Below are positions 20,975 through 31,490 of a DNA stretch of 64,000 nucleotides, piece after piece. The DNA comes from Cordylochernes scorpioides (lineage: Eukaryota; Arthropoda; Arachnida; Pseudoscorpiones; Chernetidae), in NCBI GenBank assembly GCA_030710605.1, contig CP092872.1, positions 4,536,715 through 4,600,714 on the forward strand, in the 5' to 3' direction. Position numbers and translations under genes: made by a program. The notes beneath the pieces are model-generated. The model did no database searches. It was not told the origin of the DNA and worked only from the letters and a program-made list of their open reading frames with translations. Each line of letters begins with the position of its first letter. Position 1 is the first letter of the stretch.

Positions 20975-22440
20975 ATGTCATAATTTGTACAATTAGATGC
21001 CAACCTAATCCAATATATGTATGAAAATGTATGATTTGTTTCAATAAAACAAGGTAACATTGGAGGACAGAAAGACCTAGAAGAAAGGCCTAGAAAAGAG
21101 GCTTGGAAGTTAGCACGATCATTAGCAAAATTATACCCAGTTTTATTATCGCGGAACTAATAAAAGTTGGGTTCAACAAACTATTACTTCCTGGTCAAGC
21201 TGGGACATGTCTTAAGACAAAAGAAGTAACGTAGACCAATTAGGAAGCAACTCCTCAGAGGTCAACCAATAGGGAACCGCCACGTCACACCTTTCAACCA
21301 ATGAGATGTAAGAAGGGTTCTCGTGTTAAATCGAGAACCAAGAATTGTCAGTTGTTCTTTCGATCTCACCGAGATAGCACCTATAGTCTTCACTTCGCTC
21401 CCACCGAGATAGCACCTAGTAGTTAGCTAGCTCCCACCGAGGTAACACCTGCTTTAGAGACCTCCCCCGTTCATCTTTTTCAGCTAAGTCAATCATCGCC
21501 ATGTGAATAGATAGGCCAATAGTCAAGAACCGCTCCGCCTTCTCAAGCCTTTCTTTCCTCCGACCAGTTGCCTTATTTCAACAATCAATCGTGTCTCCTG
21601 GCTTTTTTCCCCTGTTGTGTAAACCTTAGCACTCAGCCACCACGACTGCGCCACCACCTCAACAATCATCAACCCCAAGAGTAATATTTCCCCGCATATA
21701 ATATTACGATATATATATATGTGGGATTATCGGTACGAAATCTTTTGAAGTTGGTTGATAATTGATTGAATTGATGATGGCGCAGTCGTTTGAGTGACAA
21801 GTTATGCATAAAGGGGAAAATAACGAAAACACAGGGTTGGTTGAGTTGAAGAAAGGCTAGCAATCTAGGGAGAAAAAGGAGTTGAGGAGTTGGCTATCGA
21901 CTATCTATTCCATAATTGAGAATTGACTTATCTGAGGTTTGCGGAGATGGGATTTTGCTCCAAGCTGATTTCTATGGCGCCACGGTCCTAACTCGGTGCT
22001 GTCCAAGGTCCTGAATCGGTGCTGTCCAGGGGCTAACTCGGTGCTGTCCAGCTCCCAACTCGATGGTGCCACCGTCCTGACTAACTATTCTTCGTTCCCG
22101 ATTTAAGAAGAAAACTCTTTTAGGCTTCTCATTGGCTGGTCCTTTGTGACGTGTAATCTTTCTATAGGTTCCTAGCTAATGGCCTACTCTCTGATTGGTC
22201 TTTGCTAATTCTTTGTTCTCTGGACATGTGCTGACCTGACCAGGAAATGCTAGGTTCTTGAACTCAGTTTTATGAGTTCCGGGATAATAAAACCTTCTAA
22301 TGATTGCTTCCTCTTTGTCAGTCCTTCTCTCCCAGATTCTTATGCCTTGCCTTTATTAAATCTTTTAAAACATACATTGCATACATATTTGGGCGGGTTT
22401 GCATCCAGTTATGTACAAATTATGACATATATATATATAT
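20975..22440. mobile_element. Inverted dimer of an LTR-like sequence
   Basis: Outer ends ATATGTCATAATTTGTACAA (20979) and its complement (about 22409-22436) frame two arms of about 730 bp meeting at an AT-rich centre near 21705. Each arm has CCAAT boxes (AACCAATAGGGAACCGCCAC and AACCAATGAGATG on the left), a CACGTCA word and then tandem CTCCCACCGAGATAGCACCT-like units (three to four). The right arm has the diverged counterpart CTAACTCGGTGCTGTCCA. CCAAT boxes before a repeated leader suggest promoter-bearing LTRs in head-to-head arrangement. No coding region. Confidence 0.5.
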
Positions 22441-22649
22441 ACCTAACTGAAAATAAAATCAAATAAATTTTATTATATTTTCAGTTTTGATTGAATTTGA
22501 GTCATTTTATTTTTTTCCTTTGGTATATGCAAATATTGTGAGTAAATGTGTATATAAGGTGGAATTTATTTTGAGATTTTTAATCATCGTTTGAGTTGTA
22601 AAAAAAGCCTTTTGCTTTAAAGATCGTCCAGTTCAACGAAATAAAGAAA

Positions 22650-22995
22650 TAAAAAGGCATCTCCTGATTATATAACTAAAGGTTGCTGATAGCTTACGCC
22701 ATCTTTAGGAATAAATATCAAATAATCTTTAATTTTTAATTATTCCAGAATTGGTCTAATACCTTTTCTTAATTAATAATGAACAGCTAACCGCATACAC
22801 ATTTCGGGCTGTTGGCCCTCATAAGCGTGGTAGAATAATAAAAGGAATTAGGGAATAATTAAATATCAACGTTTAATTGATATTTATTCTGATAGAAGGA
22901 GCCAGAAACCTTTGGTTACACGATCAGGAGATTCCTTTTACTTAATATATCCATAGATATCAGTACAAATTCACTATTTATACTATTTTTCAAAA
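22650..22995. repeat. Family A fold-back with dead hammerhead
   Basis: Left arm is a minus-strand family A unit, right arm an opposite copy (AGGAGATTCCTTTT). The hammerhead at 22790-22831 (minus) keeps stem II GGGC/GCCC with loop CAACA and GAAA, but the core reads CTTATGA. The essential core G5 is changed, and stem I is mismatched. Predicted inactive. Confidence 0.7.
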
Positions 22996-23043
22996 CGTTA
23001 TTAATTGTAAAAGGATCATACATGACGTAGCCACGCAATGATA

Positions 23044-23234
23044 TTTGAAACGAAGGCGATAAAAATGTGGTGAATTTCTTTTAATGGTAAAACACAAGCT
23101 TTCAGGCAAGAATGCCCTTCCTCAGGTTACAACTTTTTTGCAACTACAGGTTGTAACCTGAGGAAGGGCATTCTTGTCTGAAAGCTTGTTTTACCATTAA
23201 AAGAAAATCACGTTTTTATCGCCTTCGTTTCAAA
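23044..23234. repeat. Fold-back element with hammerhead-like core
   Basis: Arms from TTTGAAACGAAGGCGATAAA to the complement at 23234. In the right arm (23155-23190, plus) the order is AAC, CTGAGGA, AGG...TCT (CCT in the other arm), GAAA, GCT, T, GTT. Every invariant hammerhead core base is there (position 7 is free), stem III AGCT is self-complementary, and stem I is AAC/GTT. Stem II is short and opens with A rather than the usual G. The left arm carries the same motif on the minus strand. Confidence 0.6.
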
Positions 23235-24284
23235 TTGTAAAATGATTTATTCATAATCACAAATTTAACCAATAGTTTAGCTGAGTCTTGAACAATGCCC
23301 TTATTACAATGATAAAAAAAAGCTATTTAACGAAGCTTCCTGAGAAATCAAGAAATAACTTTTCAAAGCCAAATACCAGTGGAAGCACAAAACTATATGA
23401 AAAGTTGAATTAGAAAAAAAAATAAAAACATAAATAAAATCGTATTGTTAAAAAAGAGAGTTATTTGATCTCCTTTTTTTTAAATCATTAATTCAAAAGG
23501 TCGATGGCATTTGAAACTAACAAACGACAATAAACTCTGTGATAAAGAAATAAAATTTAAATCCAATGTTGCCAGATGAAGTAGCGACAAGAAAATTAAT
23601 GGGTGACTACACCACACCAGATATTGGACAGTCAGTGATACAGTTTTTGTCGCTAACAATAAAATGCCTAATTACAGAAAATAGCAAAACTTCCACGAGG
23701 GGTATTTTCAGCGCCTGACTGAAATATTGGGATTTTCTAATTGATTTTAATTAATGAGTATCGATTTCCTTTAATGATCCAAGGGTACCAAATAAAAAAT
23801 ACATTAAATTCTTTTAGGACCTCCTCCTTTACTAGGTTTCACTCGATCTTATTGTTTTAGGCCTAGAAATAGTTCTTAGCTGAAGGAGTTGCTCTTCAAA
23901 TTGTGAAAAACATTGAACAATTGGCTGTTCTACCATTTTTCTCTTTTATCTCACTAATTGATGGAAACATCTTGGAGAACATAGAGAGATGAAATTTGAA
24001 ACTTAATTTAATTTTTATTTATTGATGAAGATTAAAATATTGGATAGGAGAAATAGATAATATTTCATTTTATATTTTCTATTAATCAATATCTATGTAA
24101 ATATTTTAATGTTGGAATAATTATTATTTCATTTTATTACTTGACGAATGACAAGGTTTTGACTGGATTCTTCTGAAGTGAATACTTAGCCAACCAATAG
24201 TGTACCCCAACTTTTATTTTATGTATTTATTCATTCAAAATATGGCATAACTTGCAATCATGGACAACATTTAAAGAAATTGTA
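23235..24284. other. Unrecognised, mostly AT-rich
   Basis: No repeat placed. Patches of average composition at 23570-23700 and 23820-23960 have only short open frames and no convincing splice pairs. Confidence 0.4.
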
Positions 24285-24400
24285 CCTTTTATCATGTATA
24301 TCAGGACAATAACTCTGAAAGATATTACAGTGACAGGCGATGTCAAAGACTATCAACTTCCTTAAGTTTTGTCCATGAGTTCATATATTCTGTCACGCTG
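24285..24400. repeat. Diverged monomer of the 118-bp repeat
   Basis: Carries TATCAGGACAATAACTCTGA, AAGATATTACAGTGAC and then ACTTCCTTAAGTTTTGTCCA. These are the two ends of the 118-bp family close together, i.e. the miniature-element form. Confidence 0.55.
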
Positions 24401-24429
24401 GAAATTGCAGAAAATATTTCAAAATAATT

Positions 24430-24835
24430 AATCATATACACCTATCCCCCGATTTACACGGTACTTGTTTTACACGTTTTCGATTTTACACGGTTTTCCA
24501 AATAAGTTTTTTTTTTATCGCACTATACTAAAATGCGATATTCTACTCTATACTACCTATGTTGAAAAGAATATTGGGAGGCTCTGATTCATGAGGGGGC
24601 GAACACCTATTCAGATTTGACAGTTTAATATACACCTATCCCTCGATTTACACGTTTTTCTAAGGAACGTATCTACCGTGTAAAGCGGGGGATAGGTGTA
24701 CTCCGAAAAAGGTTTTTTTATTCTATAACTCAGTAAACACTCTCAATGGATATTTAAAAAAAACTATAGATATAGTGAATCACAGTTTTAGACCCATTTG
24801 GGTTCACTATAGAGGGGTTTTACTGTATATACATA
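24430..24835. mobile_element. Small terminal-inverted-repeat elements
   Basis: TACACCTATCCCCCGATTTA at 24438 and again at 24632 (CCCTCG variant), with the complement GCGGGGGATAGGTGTA ending near 24700. The inner pair is an about 70-bp miniature element. A pogo/Tigger-like end, read on the minus strand as CAGTAAAACCCCTCTATAG, lies at 24810-24832. Confidence 0.5.
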
Positions 24836-25284
24836 TTGGACGCGTTAAATTACATATTCCTATGTTGAAACTACAATATACCTCCTCTAGATAAAATACT
24901 TGTCAACATTTTCTATAAGTTTACACATACCTATACGGGAAAACATTAGTTATAGATGCAAATTATTTCTTTTCATTTCAAATATATAAGAAAAATTAGG
25001 ATATATTTTCTTTAAAATAACAAAAACATAATTTTTTAAAAACCTTTCGCAATGAATTTGCTTATTCATAATAAGCCGCGAGAGTTCTAAGCTTTCGATC
25101 TTAAACGGGCAAAATTTGATATTTTATATTTTCATATACAGACAATTACCATAATGTTATTAACAGCTTGTCAATACATTTGAAAAGTTCACAATCCGCA
25201 ATATTTATGGAAAGTTAATTAGTAATTTACAGTGATTATAATGATTAATTAAGAATAATTAGATATAGATATGAATAATTTAGA
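24836..25284. other. AT-rich DNA
   Basis: Nothing recognised. Confidence 0.45.
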
Positions 25285-25750
25285 TAATATAAAAAGGTAT
25301 ATATTGGATTGAATGAAATATATTTTGGCCAATATTTCAGTTGGCTGAATGCCAACCTTTGTCAAGGCTTTACATTTTTATATAAACAAACTCAGTGCCG
25401 CCTTTGTGTATACAAAAATGTAATTCCTTTAAAAGATTGGCGTTCAACCAACCGAAATATTGGCAAATAAATATTTTATTCAATTCAATATATGCCTTTT
25501 TATTATCTAATGATTTAAGTATGGATTGCTCTATTTTCAGAATAGATTGATATATTAGCAACACATTTGTTTGGTAGCATGGTATTGAACAGGCTCAAAG
25601 CCCTCAAAGATATAAGAAAGAACCAGATGAAGGGGACAATTTGAGACGTCCTTGATTTACTGATAAGAACCTCCGACGATTTATTGATGGTATTGGGCAT
25701 GGAATCTTTTATTCAAACCAATATATGCCTTTTTATTATCTAATGATATA
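25285..25750. repeat. Family D fold-back (GGCATATATTGG ends)
   Basis: AAAGGTATATATTGGATT (25290) pairs with CAATATATGCCTTTTTATTA (25488). Within the arms are CCAATATTTCAGTTGGCTGA and ATGCCAACCTTTGTCAAGGC and partial complements. A second end (25705-25745) marks another truncated copy. The 25515-25700 interval between the ends has a 61-codon minus frame with no motif. Confidence 0.65.
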
Positions 25751-25997
25751 AATATGCTCTATACTCAGATCATATGAATAATAGCAAAATGTGACAGAGA
25801 CTGAGTTTCGTGTCATACCAACTCCTCCTCGGAAACTGTGTTTCCAATAATTCATATTGTTGCATCATGATTAATGCGCGTATTTTAAAAATTATTTATA
25901 ATATTATTTTTAATATATTTAAAATTATAAAACTATTTTAGAGGCGTAATATTCTTTTTAAAATAAAACAATTTCTACTGTCCTTACTGCAATATAA

Positions 25998-26056
25998 CAG
26001 CGGTATGGTAGATTAAACTGGCGAAACCGCTGGAGGGTTCACCACTGATGAGCCAG
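25998..26056 (+). ncRNA. Hammerhead-like ribozyme core, permuted strand order (copy 1)
   Basis: CAGCGGT (25998) pairs with ACCGCTG (26026-26032) as stem III. A at 26005 is the cleavage-site base (GTA). TGGT (26006) pairs with ACCA (26041) as stem I. CTGGC (26018) pairs with GCCAG (26052) as stem II. GAAA is at 26023 and CTGATGA at 26045. All strands of a hammerhead are present, but the GAAA strand precedes the CTGATGA strand, the reverse of the known order. Activity is not established. Confidence 0.5.
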
Positions 26057-26367
26057 GCCCTCCCTTCAATTTTTCCATCGCAGTAAGGACAGTAGAAATT
26101 GTTTTATTTTAAAAAGAATATTACGCCTCTAAAATAGTTTTATAATTTGATAACAGATGGCGCTCTAGTACATCGTAACATTATTGTTCTAATAAAAGAC
26201 ACAATTTGATATTTGCGGAAGAGCGATTGCTCGAAGCATATTATATATTTATAATTATATTTAATTCTGCTGTCCTAAAAGCTTATGTCCATAGTTCTTC
26301 TAAAATACCCATTACAAGAGTCTTACAACAGTCACCTATAAAAGGAAGTTCCAAAAATGCAATATAA

Positions 26368-26427
26368 CAGCGGTATGGTAGATTAAACTGGCGAAACCGC
26401 TGGGAGGGTTCACCACTGATGAGCCAG
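26368..26427 (+). ncRNA. Hammerhead-like ribozyme core, permuted strand order (copy 2)
   Basis: Same as 25998-26056 with one extra G in the linker (GGAGGGTTC). The predicted cleavage position 26375/26376 is 370 bases from that of copy 1, so double cleavage would release a 370-nt unit. Confidence 0.5.
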
Positions 26428-26989
26428 GCCCTCCCTTCAATTTTTCCATCGCAGTAAGGACAGTAGAAATTGTTTTATTTTAAAAAGAATATTACGCCTC
26501 TAAAATAGTTTTATAATTTGATAACAGATGGCGCTCTAGTACATCGTAATATTTAAAATTGCATATTTATTCATTTTTATAAAACAGATTATTACTATAA
26601 AACATTATGTACTATAAAACATTTGTATTTTGATACACTAAATACCCCACCTGCTTTAAACTTTGATGTGATAAATAAAGAGAGATTCTAGGTGTTACCT
26701 GAATATATAGTTGTCTTATTATTGACTGGTTCAACCTTGTAGAATGGTTGAGACATGTTCTGGAAAGATGCAAGACGTGTCTGAGGAGAGAATCAAGACT
26801 GAAGAATCTGTCAAACCGCAGCTTGGTGCAACAATATGTATTGCAAAGGATTTTACTTCTATGTAATTAGATATATACTATTTACAGTGATTATGGCCTC
26901 TCTGCAAACGCTTTCGGAGTTTGATATTTATATTGTATAGAAAAGTATTTATTATTTTACACTAGTATTAACAAAGTATTATTTATTAT

Positions 26990-27118
26990 GTTCATATTTT
27001 GTTACTCAGTAAACTTCCCTCATTCCTTATCTTTTGTTTATCCTTCATAGTTTGTTCTTGCCTTAAATTGCTGTGTCATCCTGAAGTTTGTCTTTCCTAA
27101 TTCTCCACGTGGCAATAT
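26990..27118 (-). repeat. Single copy of the 77-bp-type repeat
   Basis: Minus-strand match to the array at 204-440: TTTGTTCTTGCCTTAAATTG, CATCCTGAAGTTTGTC and CCACGTGGCAA. More upstream sequence (TTCCCTCATTCC) is shared with the copy at 63190-63330. Confidence 0.7.
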
Positions 27119-27184
27119 GGAAAGCTTTGTTTTGATATTATTTTTTTGATTCGGATATCTATATATCTATCTTATATAAAGAAA

Positions 27185-27480
27185 AGAGATTTTCTGCTTG
27201 AATTTAGATCAGTAATTTAATTGAACTAAAGGAATATATAAAAGAACATAATTTGGTAAAAGTACTGCCTGGCTTAAGGCGAATAAAACAAGGAAAAACA
27301 AAAAATTATTTACATAAAGTAGAAAAGATTTGAGCCGGCCATTGGGATAAAACAACAACGAGTTTTTATAGGGGAAGAGTTCCCTCTGACTGTCGATTTA
27401 GCAGAGTATTTGAATCTATTAAATTATAATTTAAAATAAAATGATATTTTTATATAACACATATAATTAAACCATATATC
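27185..27480. repeat. LTR-like repeat copy
   Basis: GTACTGCCTGGCTTAAGGCG, then TTGAGCCGGCCATTGGGATA and GAGTTTTTATAGGGGAAGAG. Its TATA box is read on the minus strand. Both halves are in one orientation. Confidence 0.6.
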
Positions 27481-27957
27481 CCAATATATAAATATTTTCA
27501 CTAAAGCTTGGTATATAAATTTGTTTTATTTAAAAAAATACTCGCAATAACTTACATTTTAAAATATTTAAATTTATTATATATATATACCCAAAATATA
27601 TTAATTAAATCTATAAGAATAAATTAAACACTTTTAATTTTGAATATATTCATTAAAAACAATATAAAATGAATATTTCAATAAAATATATACCTATATA
27701 TACCCACATATATATTTTATAAATATATTTAATAAAATAAATCAAAATTTCATGCTATATATCTCTTTCATTTTAAAATATATATAAAATATTGATAATA
27801 AATGTGGCAAAATATATAATAAGGATTATTTATGCGCGATATTTTCCATAAAATAAATATAAAACCCTTCAAATCACTGCATCAAATCGGTGACTATTTT
27901 ATTTCAACCATAAGTCCATATTTTCTTCAAAGCTATACCTGATTGAATCTCTAGGTA
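27481..27957. other. AT-rich DNA, possible 3' untranslated region
   Basis: Very AT-rich. The right end directly follows (in transcript sense, minus) the stop codon of the candidate exon and may be its 3' untranslated region. No single poly(A) site stands out. Confidence 0.35.
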
Positions 27958-28107
27958 TTATTCTACTATTTTCACTAAACTATTTGCAATATAATCTGCT
28001 TTAGCCCTATGGGCATAAATAAATTTACCTATTTCTTTCCCAACCGGTATTATATCGTTTACAGAAATGATGTTTTCTATACACGCGCCCGCGCAAATAG
28101 TAGTCGT
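27958..28107 (-). CDS. Candidate terminal exon, gene unknown
   Basis: On the minus strand a strong acceptor (TATTTTATTTTTTTCAG, 28108-28124) is followed by 49 sense codons and TAA (27958-27960). The frame includes ICAGACIENIISVND, IIPVGKEIGKFIYAHRAKAD and YIANSLVKIVE. An uninterrupted, chemically mixed peptide with a GC-richer 5' edge (GCGCGGGCGCG) in DNA this AT-rich is unlikely by chance. I do not recognise the family. The upstream exon would lie to the right. Confidence 0.45.
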   Translation of the reverse strand, partial: TTTICAGACIENIISVNDIIPVGKEIGKFIYAHRAKADYIANSLVKIVE

Positions 28108-28839
28108 CTGAAAAAAATAAAATATATTTATCAATATTTCTATAGAGATCGTTTGGTATTCATTTAACTTTGGTGTGTATCAGACTTCTTTGACAACAAA
28201 TAGAGTTTTTTTTTTGTATGCTTTTTCCACCCTATATTATTGAATATTTTTATATGTCAATAATAAATTTCTGAATATTTAAAATAAAACATATTTCGGA
28301 ATAGATATTAACTTTTGTATATAATTATAAATATTTATATATATAAAAAGATAAAATATTATTTATTAAAGTAAAAATTCTAAAATATGGGTGATATTTC
28401 TACGACTAAATCTGTTTTGAAATTGCAAAATATTTTATAAATTCGTGAATTTGTTAAATATATTTTGCGTATTTCCACAATATTTATATTTTTAAAACAT
28501 ATATTTTGAAATTATATATTTAAAATTAAACTTAAAGATATATATTTAAACGCTTTGAATTTTTAAACGAATATTTTAAAAATATCATTCAAAAATGTGA
28601 AAATTAAATAGAATTTCTGGAATTTTCAAATTTCTACATTTCGTAACCTCTTTATTTAAACCAAACATGTTATATATTTAGTGTTAGGTAAAATAAAGTA
28701 TAACTATTGTAGAAAAATATTACGAAGTGAATGTGCTAGATAAAATCTTACATAACACCCAGTCTAAATTACAAGCTGGTATTTCTATGCATTGCATCAA
28801 GCAGCTTGGCTAAAAGGAAAAGGCTAAATAAAAAGATTA
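28108..28839. other. AT-rich DNA, putative intron
   Basis: No exon or repeat found. If the 27958-28107 exon is real, this is part of its upstream intron. Confidence 0.35.
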
Positions 28840-29150
28840 ATTCAGAAGAAGGCATCTCCTTATCGTGTAACTGAAAGTGGCTGATGGCTTGCATCATCTA
28901 TCGGAATAAATGTCAATTTATCGTTGACTTTTAAATATTCCAGAATTGACCCAAATTGATTAATCAAGAATGGGTATCTGGCTAATTCTGGAATAATTTT
29001 TTTAAAAATCGACAAATAGTTGATATTTATTCCGATAGATGGCGAAAGCCATCAGAGACTTTCAGTTGCACGATATGGAGATGCTTTTTTGAATAATTTA
29101 TGAACCTTATCCCAGTACAATATCACATTTGTACTATTTTTTCAATTAAC
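28840..29150. repeat. Family A fold-back without ribozyme
   Basis: AAGGCATCTCCTTATCGTGT to the left, and GATAGATGGCGAAAGCCATC and ACGATATGGAGATGCTTTTT to the right. The ribozyme segment between AATTGGCC-like words is deleted. It ends with the CCCAGTACAATATCACATTT tail. Confidence 0.7.
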
Positions 29151-29399
29151 TTAGTGTTAATTTGATTTATTTAAAATTAATATGATACAACACTTTAAAC
29201 ACTCTATAACAATCATTAATACCTTAATAATTAAATTAAATCCAGGGTAATTTATATGCATTAAAATATGATATAGTTATATCTCATCAAACCATAATAG
29301 AATATAGTTCACTTTGAAAACTATAAAGTGAATTTTATTTTCCTAAAGAAATTACGAAATACGTAAAAGAAATATTCGTTAATTTTTATTTAAATATCA
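29151..29399. other. AT-rich spacer
   Basis: Nothing recognised. Confidence 0.4.
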
Positions 29400-29600
29400 A
29401 ATATATTGTTTTGAAAATAGAGCAATCCATATTTAATTCATTATATAATAAAAAGGCATATTTGGGATTTAATAAATGATTTATTTTGCCAATATTTCGG
29501 CTGGCTGAATGCCAAACCTTTATCAAAGCATTACATTTTTATACACACACTCAGCGCCGCATAGTGTTATAATATCACAGTTTAAATCATTTAAAATACA
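29400..29600. repeat. Family D partial copy
   Basis: TTGAAAATAGAGCAATCCAT, AAAAAGGCATATTTGG and GCCAATATTTCGGCTGGCTG, then TATACACACTCAGCGCCGCA. The mirrored right arm is missing. Confidence 0.65.
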
Positions 29601-30803
29601 AAGTAGGTGGGGGAAATTATGAATATACCGTTGATGAACATTGTTGTGTTCTCTACCTAACAAAAATAGCACTTGACGAACACTATAAGGTATAAACCAT
29701 TTATTTCTATAGAAAGGATACTTTTGCTCTCCTGTTACACTCTATATGCATCCAATCATTTTACATAATTAATTTTCTATCAGAAAACTAATACATATCT
29801 ACATATATGCTGCATTTTTTCTTTAAGAATAAAATTTGCATATGGAATCATTACAAACATTAAAACAGAAGATTTTATAAAAGGAGTTAGATACCAAACG
29901 AATAAACCACATTTCCATTCTTTTTATTCTTTTTTTTTTGTCTTCTATTTTATCCTGAACTTACAGATAAAAGTGTCAGAATCTGAATAGAAATAAAGCG
30001 CAGGATTTTCTTCTGTTTTAAATTTCAACTTTTGTGTCCAACAAAAAGAACCAAACGAAGTTTGTGCGTATACCTAAAATTATCAATTATATTACATTTT
30101 CTTCAAAATAAATATATTTTACATTTCTCATTTATATGTTTTATTTAAATAATTATTATTTTTTAAAACTTCTATATATTGTTATAAATAAACTTATATT
30201 TATTTTTATTTATTTATTGTTTTTTATTTATTGTTACAAAAAGCACGAAGTCCAAAGTACTATTGTGCTGTGCTAGTTTTATTTACATATATATGATTAA
30301 TTATTTACACGATGGATTAGTAGTGTTTTGTGAATTATTGTACAAATAGTTCTAAACTTAACAAAGTTCTCATAAGATCATAAGAGTGTATATACACAAA
30401 GAGAATTTGGTAATGTTTCAAAGTATCTACATACAATTTGATTAGTCAATATAGTATATTAGATAATAAAAAAGCATATATTGGATTTAATAAAATATTT
30501 ATTTTGATTTATTTATTTATAGATTTATTTATTTATAGATTTATTTATTATGGATTTCTATATTTTCAAAACCATATATGTATTAATAACCTGATATATA
30601 AAAATTTATTAAAATATTTCCCCTCATTTCTTTTTCTATATTAATAGGTTATAGAAGTGTGTGTATGCCAATTTGAAAAACATAAAATATTTTTTTGTCA
30701 TTTGAATATTTTACACTTTTTTTGTTCTAAAAACTACCATAAGATTAACCAAATATATTTTATTATATTATCATTTTTTTAAAAATTATTTAAAAATTTA
30801 GCT
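29601..30803. other. AT-rich DNA with simple repeats
   Basis: Includes a TTTATTTATAGA repeat at 30505-30550 and a fragment of a family D end (AGATAATAAAAAAGCATATA at 30460). No gene signal. Confidence 0.45.
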
Positions 30804-31140
30804 GTGAAAAATAGTATAAAAAGGAAATTGCACAGGGATCAGGTGTATAAGTTAAGAATAAAAAATTGTGTATTAAAATTATTTCGAAATATAACTTTAT
30901 ATACAAACCAGTACATATTATCTAATAAAAAAATAATAAGTTTGCATATTAATGATTTTCTTTCAAACCTGAAAGGTTCAGGTTCCTAATATATATTATT
31001 GTTTCTCTTTTTATTTTTGATTACTTTTTCTTGTATAATATGTTTATAATTGTTTCTGTTTAAAAAAAAGGAAATCGACGCAATTATCCCTAGCCGGGAT
31101 ATCACGTTTTGTGTGTTGAAATAAAATAAAATATTAATGA
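30804..31140 (+). pseudogene. LINE 3' end with C-terminal coding remnant
   Basis: The frame 30804-30989 ends FLSNLKGSGS and stop, identical to the end of the LINE fragment at 42615-42818. The untranslated tail that follows (GACGCAATTATCCCTAGCCG and GTGTTGAAATAAAATAAAAT) also matches. Upstream of the last ten residues the two copies diverge. 5'-truncated and non-functional. Confidence 0.6.
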
Positions 31141-31154
31141 ATCCATTATATATA

Positions 31155-31490
31155 TATTTAACTAAAAAGGCATATATTGGATCAAAAGATCATTTATTTT
31201 ACCAATATATCAGTTGACTGAACGCCAACCTTTATCAAGGTATTATAACATATTAATGTGTGTCAACAACAAACTCAGCGCCACATAACCTCAATAGAAT
31301 AAGTTTAAATAATATATTTTTGCTTATATTCAATGGGGATAAAAATAAATTGATATATAAATTTATATTATGGAAAAAATAAATATCGTAAATTAAGGGC
31401 GCATTAAAGGGTTGGCGTTCAGCCAACTTAAATATTGGTTAAATAAATGATATTTTGATCCAATATATGCCTTTTTAATTAAAGATTTAT
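31155..31490. repeat. Family D fold-back
   Basis: AAAAAGGCATATATTGGATC at the left and its complement (GATCCAATATATGCCTTTTT) at the right. The central motif on the plus strand is GGTTGGCGTTCAGCCAACTT with AAATATTGG; on the minus strand it includes TTGATAAAGG. Confidence 0.7.

Larger units (their letters stand above)
25927..26548 (+). mobile_element. Family B ribozyme element, tandem form
   Basis: 622 bp flanked by a perfect 12-bp TSD (ATATTTAAAATT at 25915-25926 and 26549-26560). Layout: an inverted copy of the 3' end (25927-25991), a first ribozyme core and 3' end, a linker with TTCTGCTGTCCTAAAAGCTT, then a second ribozyme core and 3' end. The cores repeat with a 370-bp spacing. Inverted partial end plus direct repeats resembles Penelope-like arrangements; the variable-length TSD argues against a cut-and-paste transposon. 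No protein is encoded. Confidence 0.7.
25858..26833 (+). mobile_element. Old solo LTR of the gypsy family, interrupted
   Basis: Begins TGTTGCATCATGATTAATGC and ends CTTGGTGCAACA like the 11855 LTR, with many substitutions and the same 4-bp TSD sequence (ATAT at 25854-25857 and 26834-26837). It still shows the ATGGTTGAGACATG gag start. A family B ribozyme element is inserted at 25927-26548. Confidence 0.8.

Noticed and set aside
26033..26075. A standard hammerhead reading CTGATGA-GCC-A-GGC onward
   Set aside because: No GAAA follows that stem; the one-base loop is impossible. The pairing with the upstream CTGGC-GAAA strand is far better.
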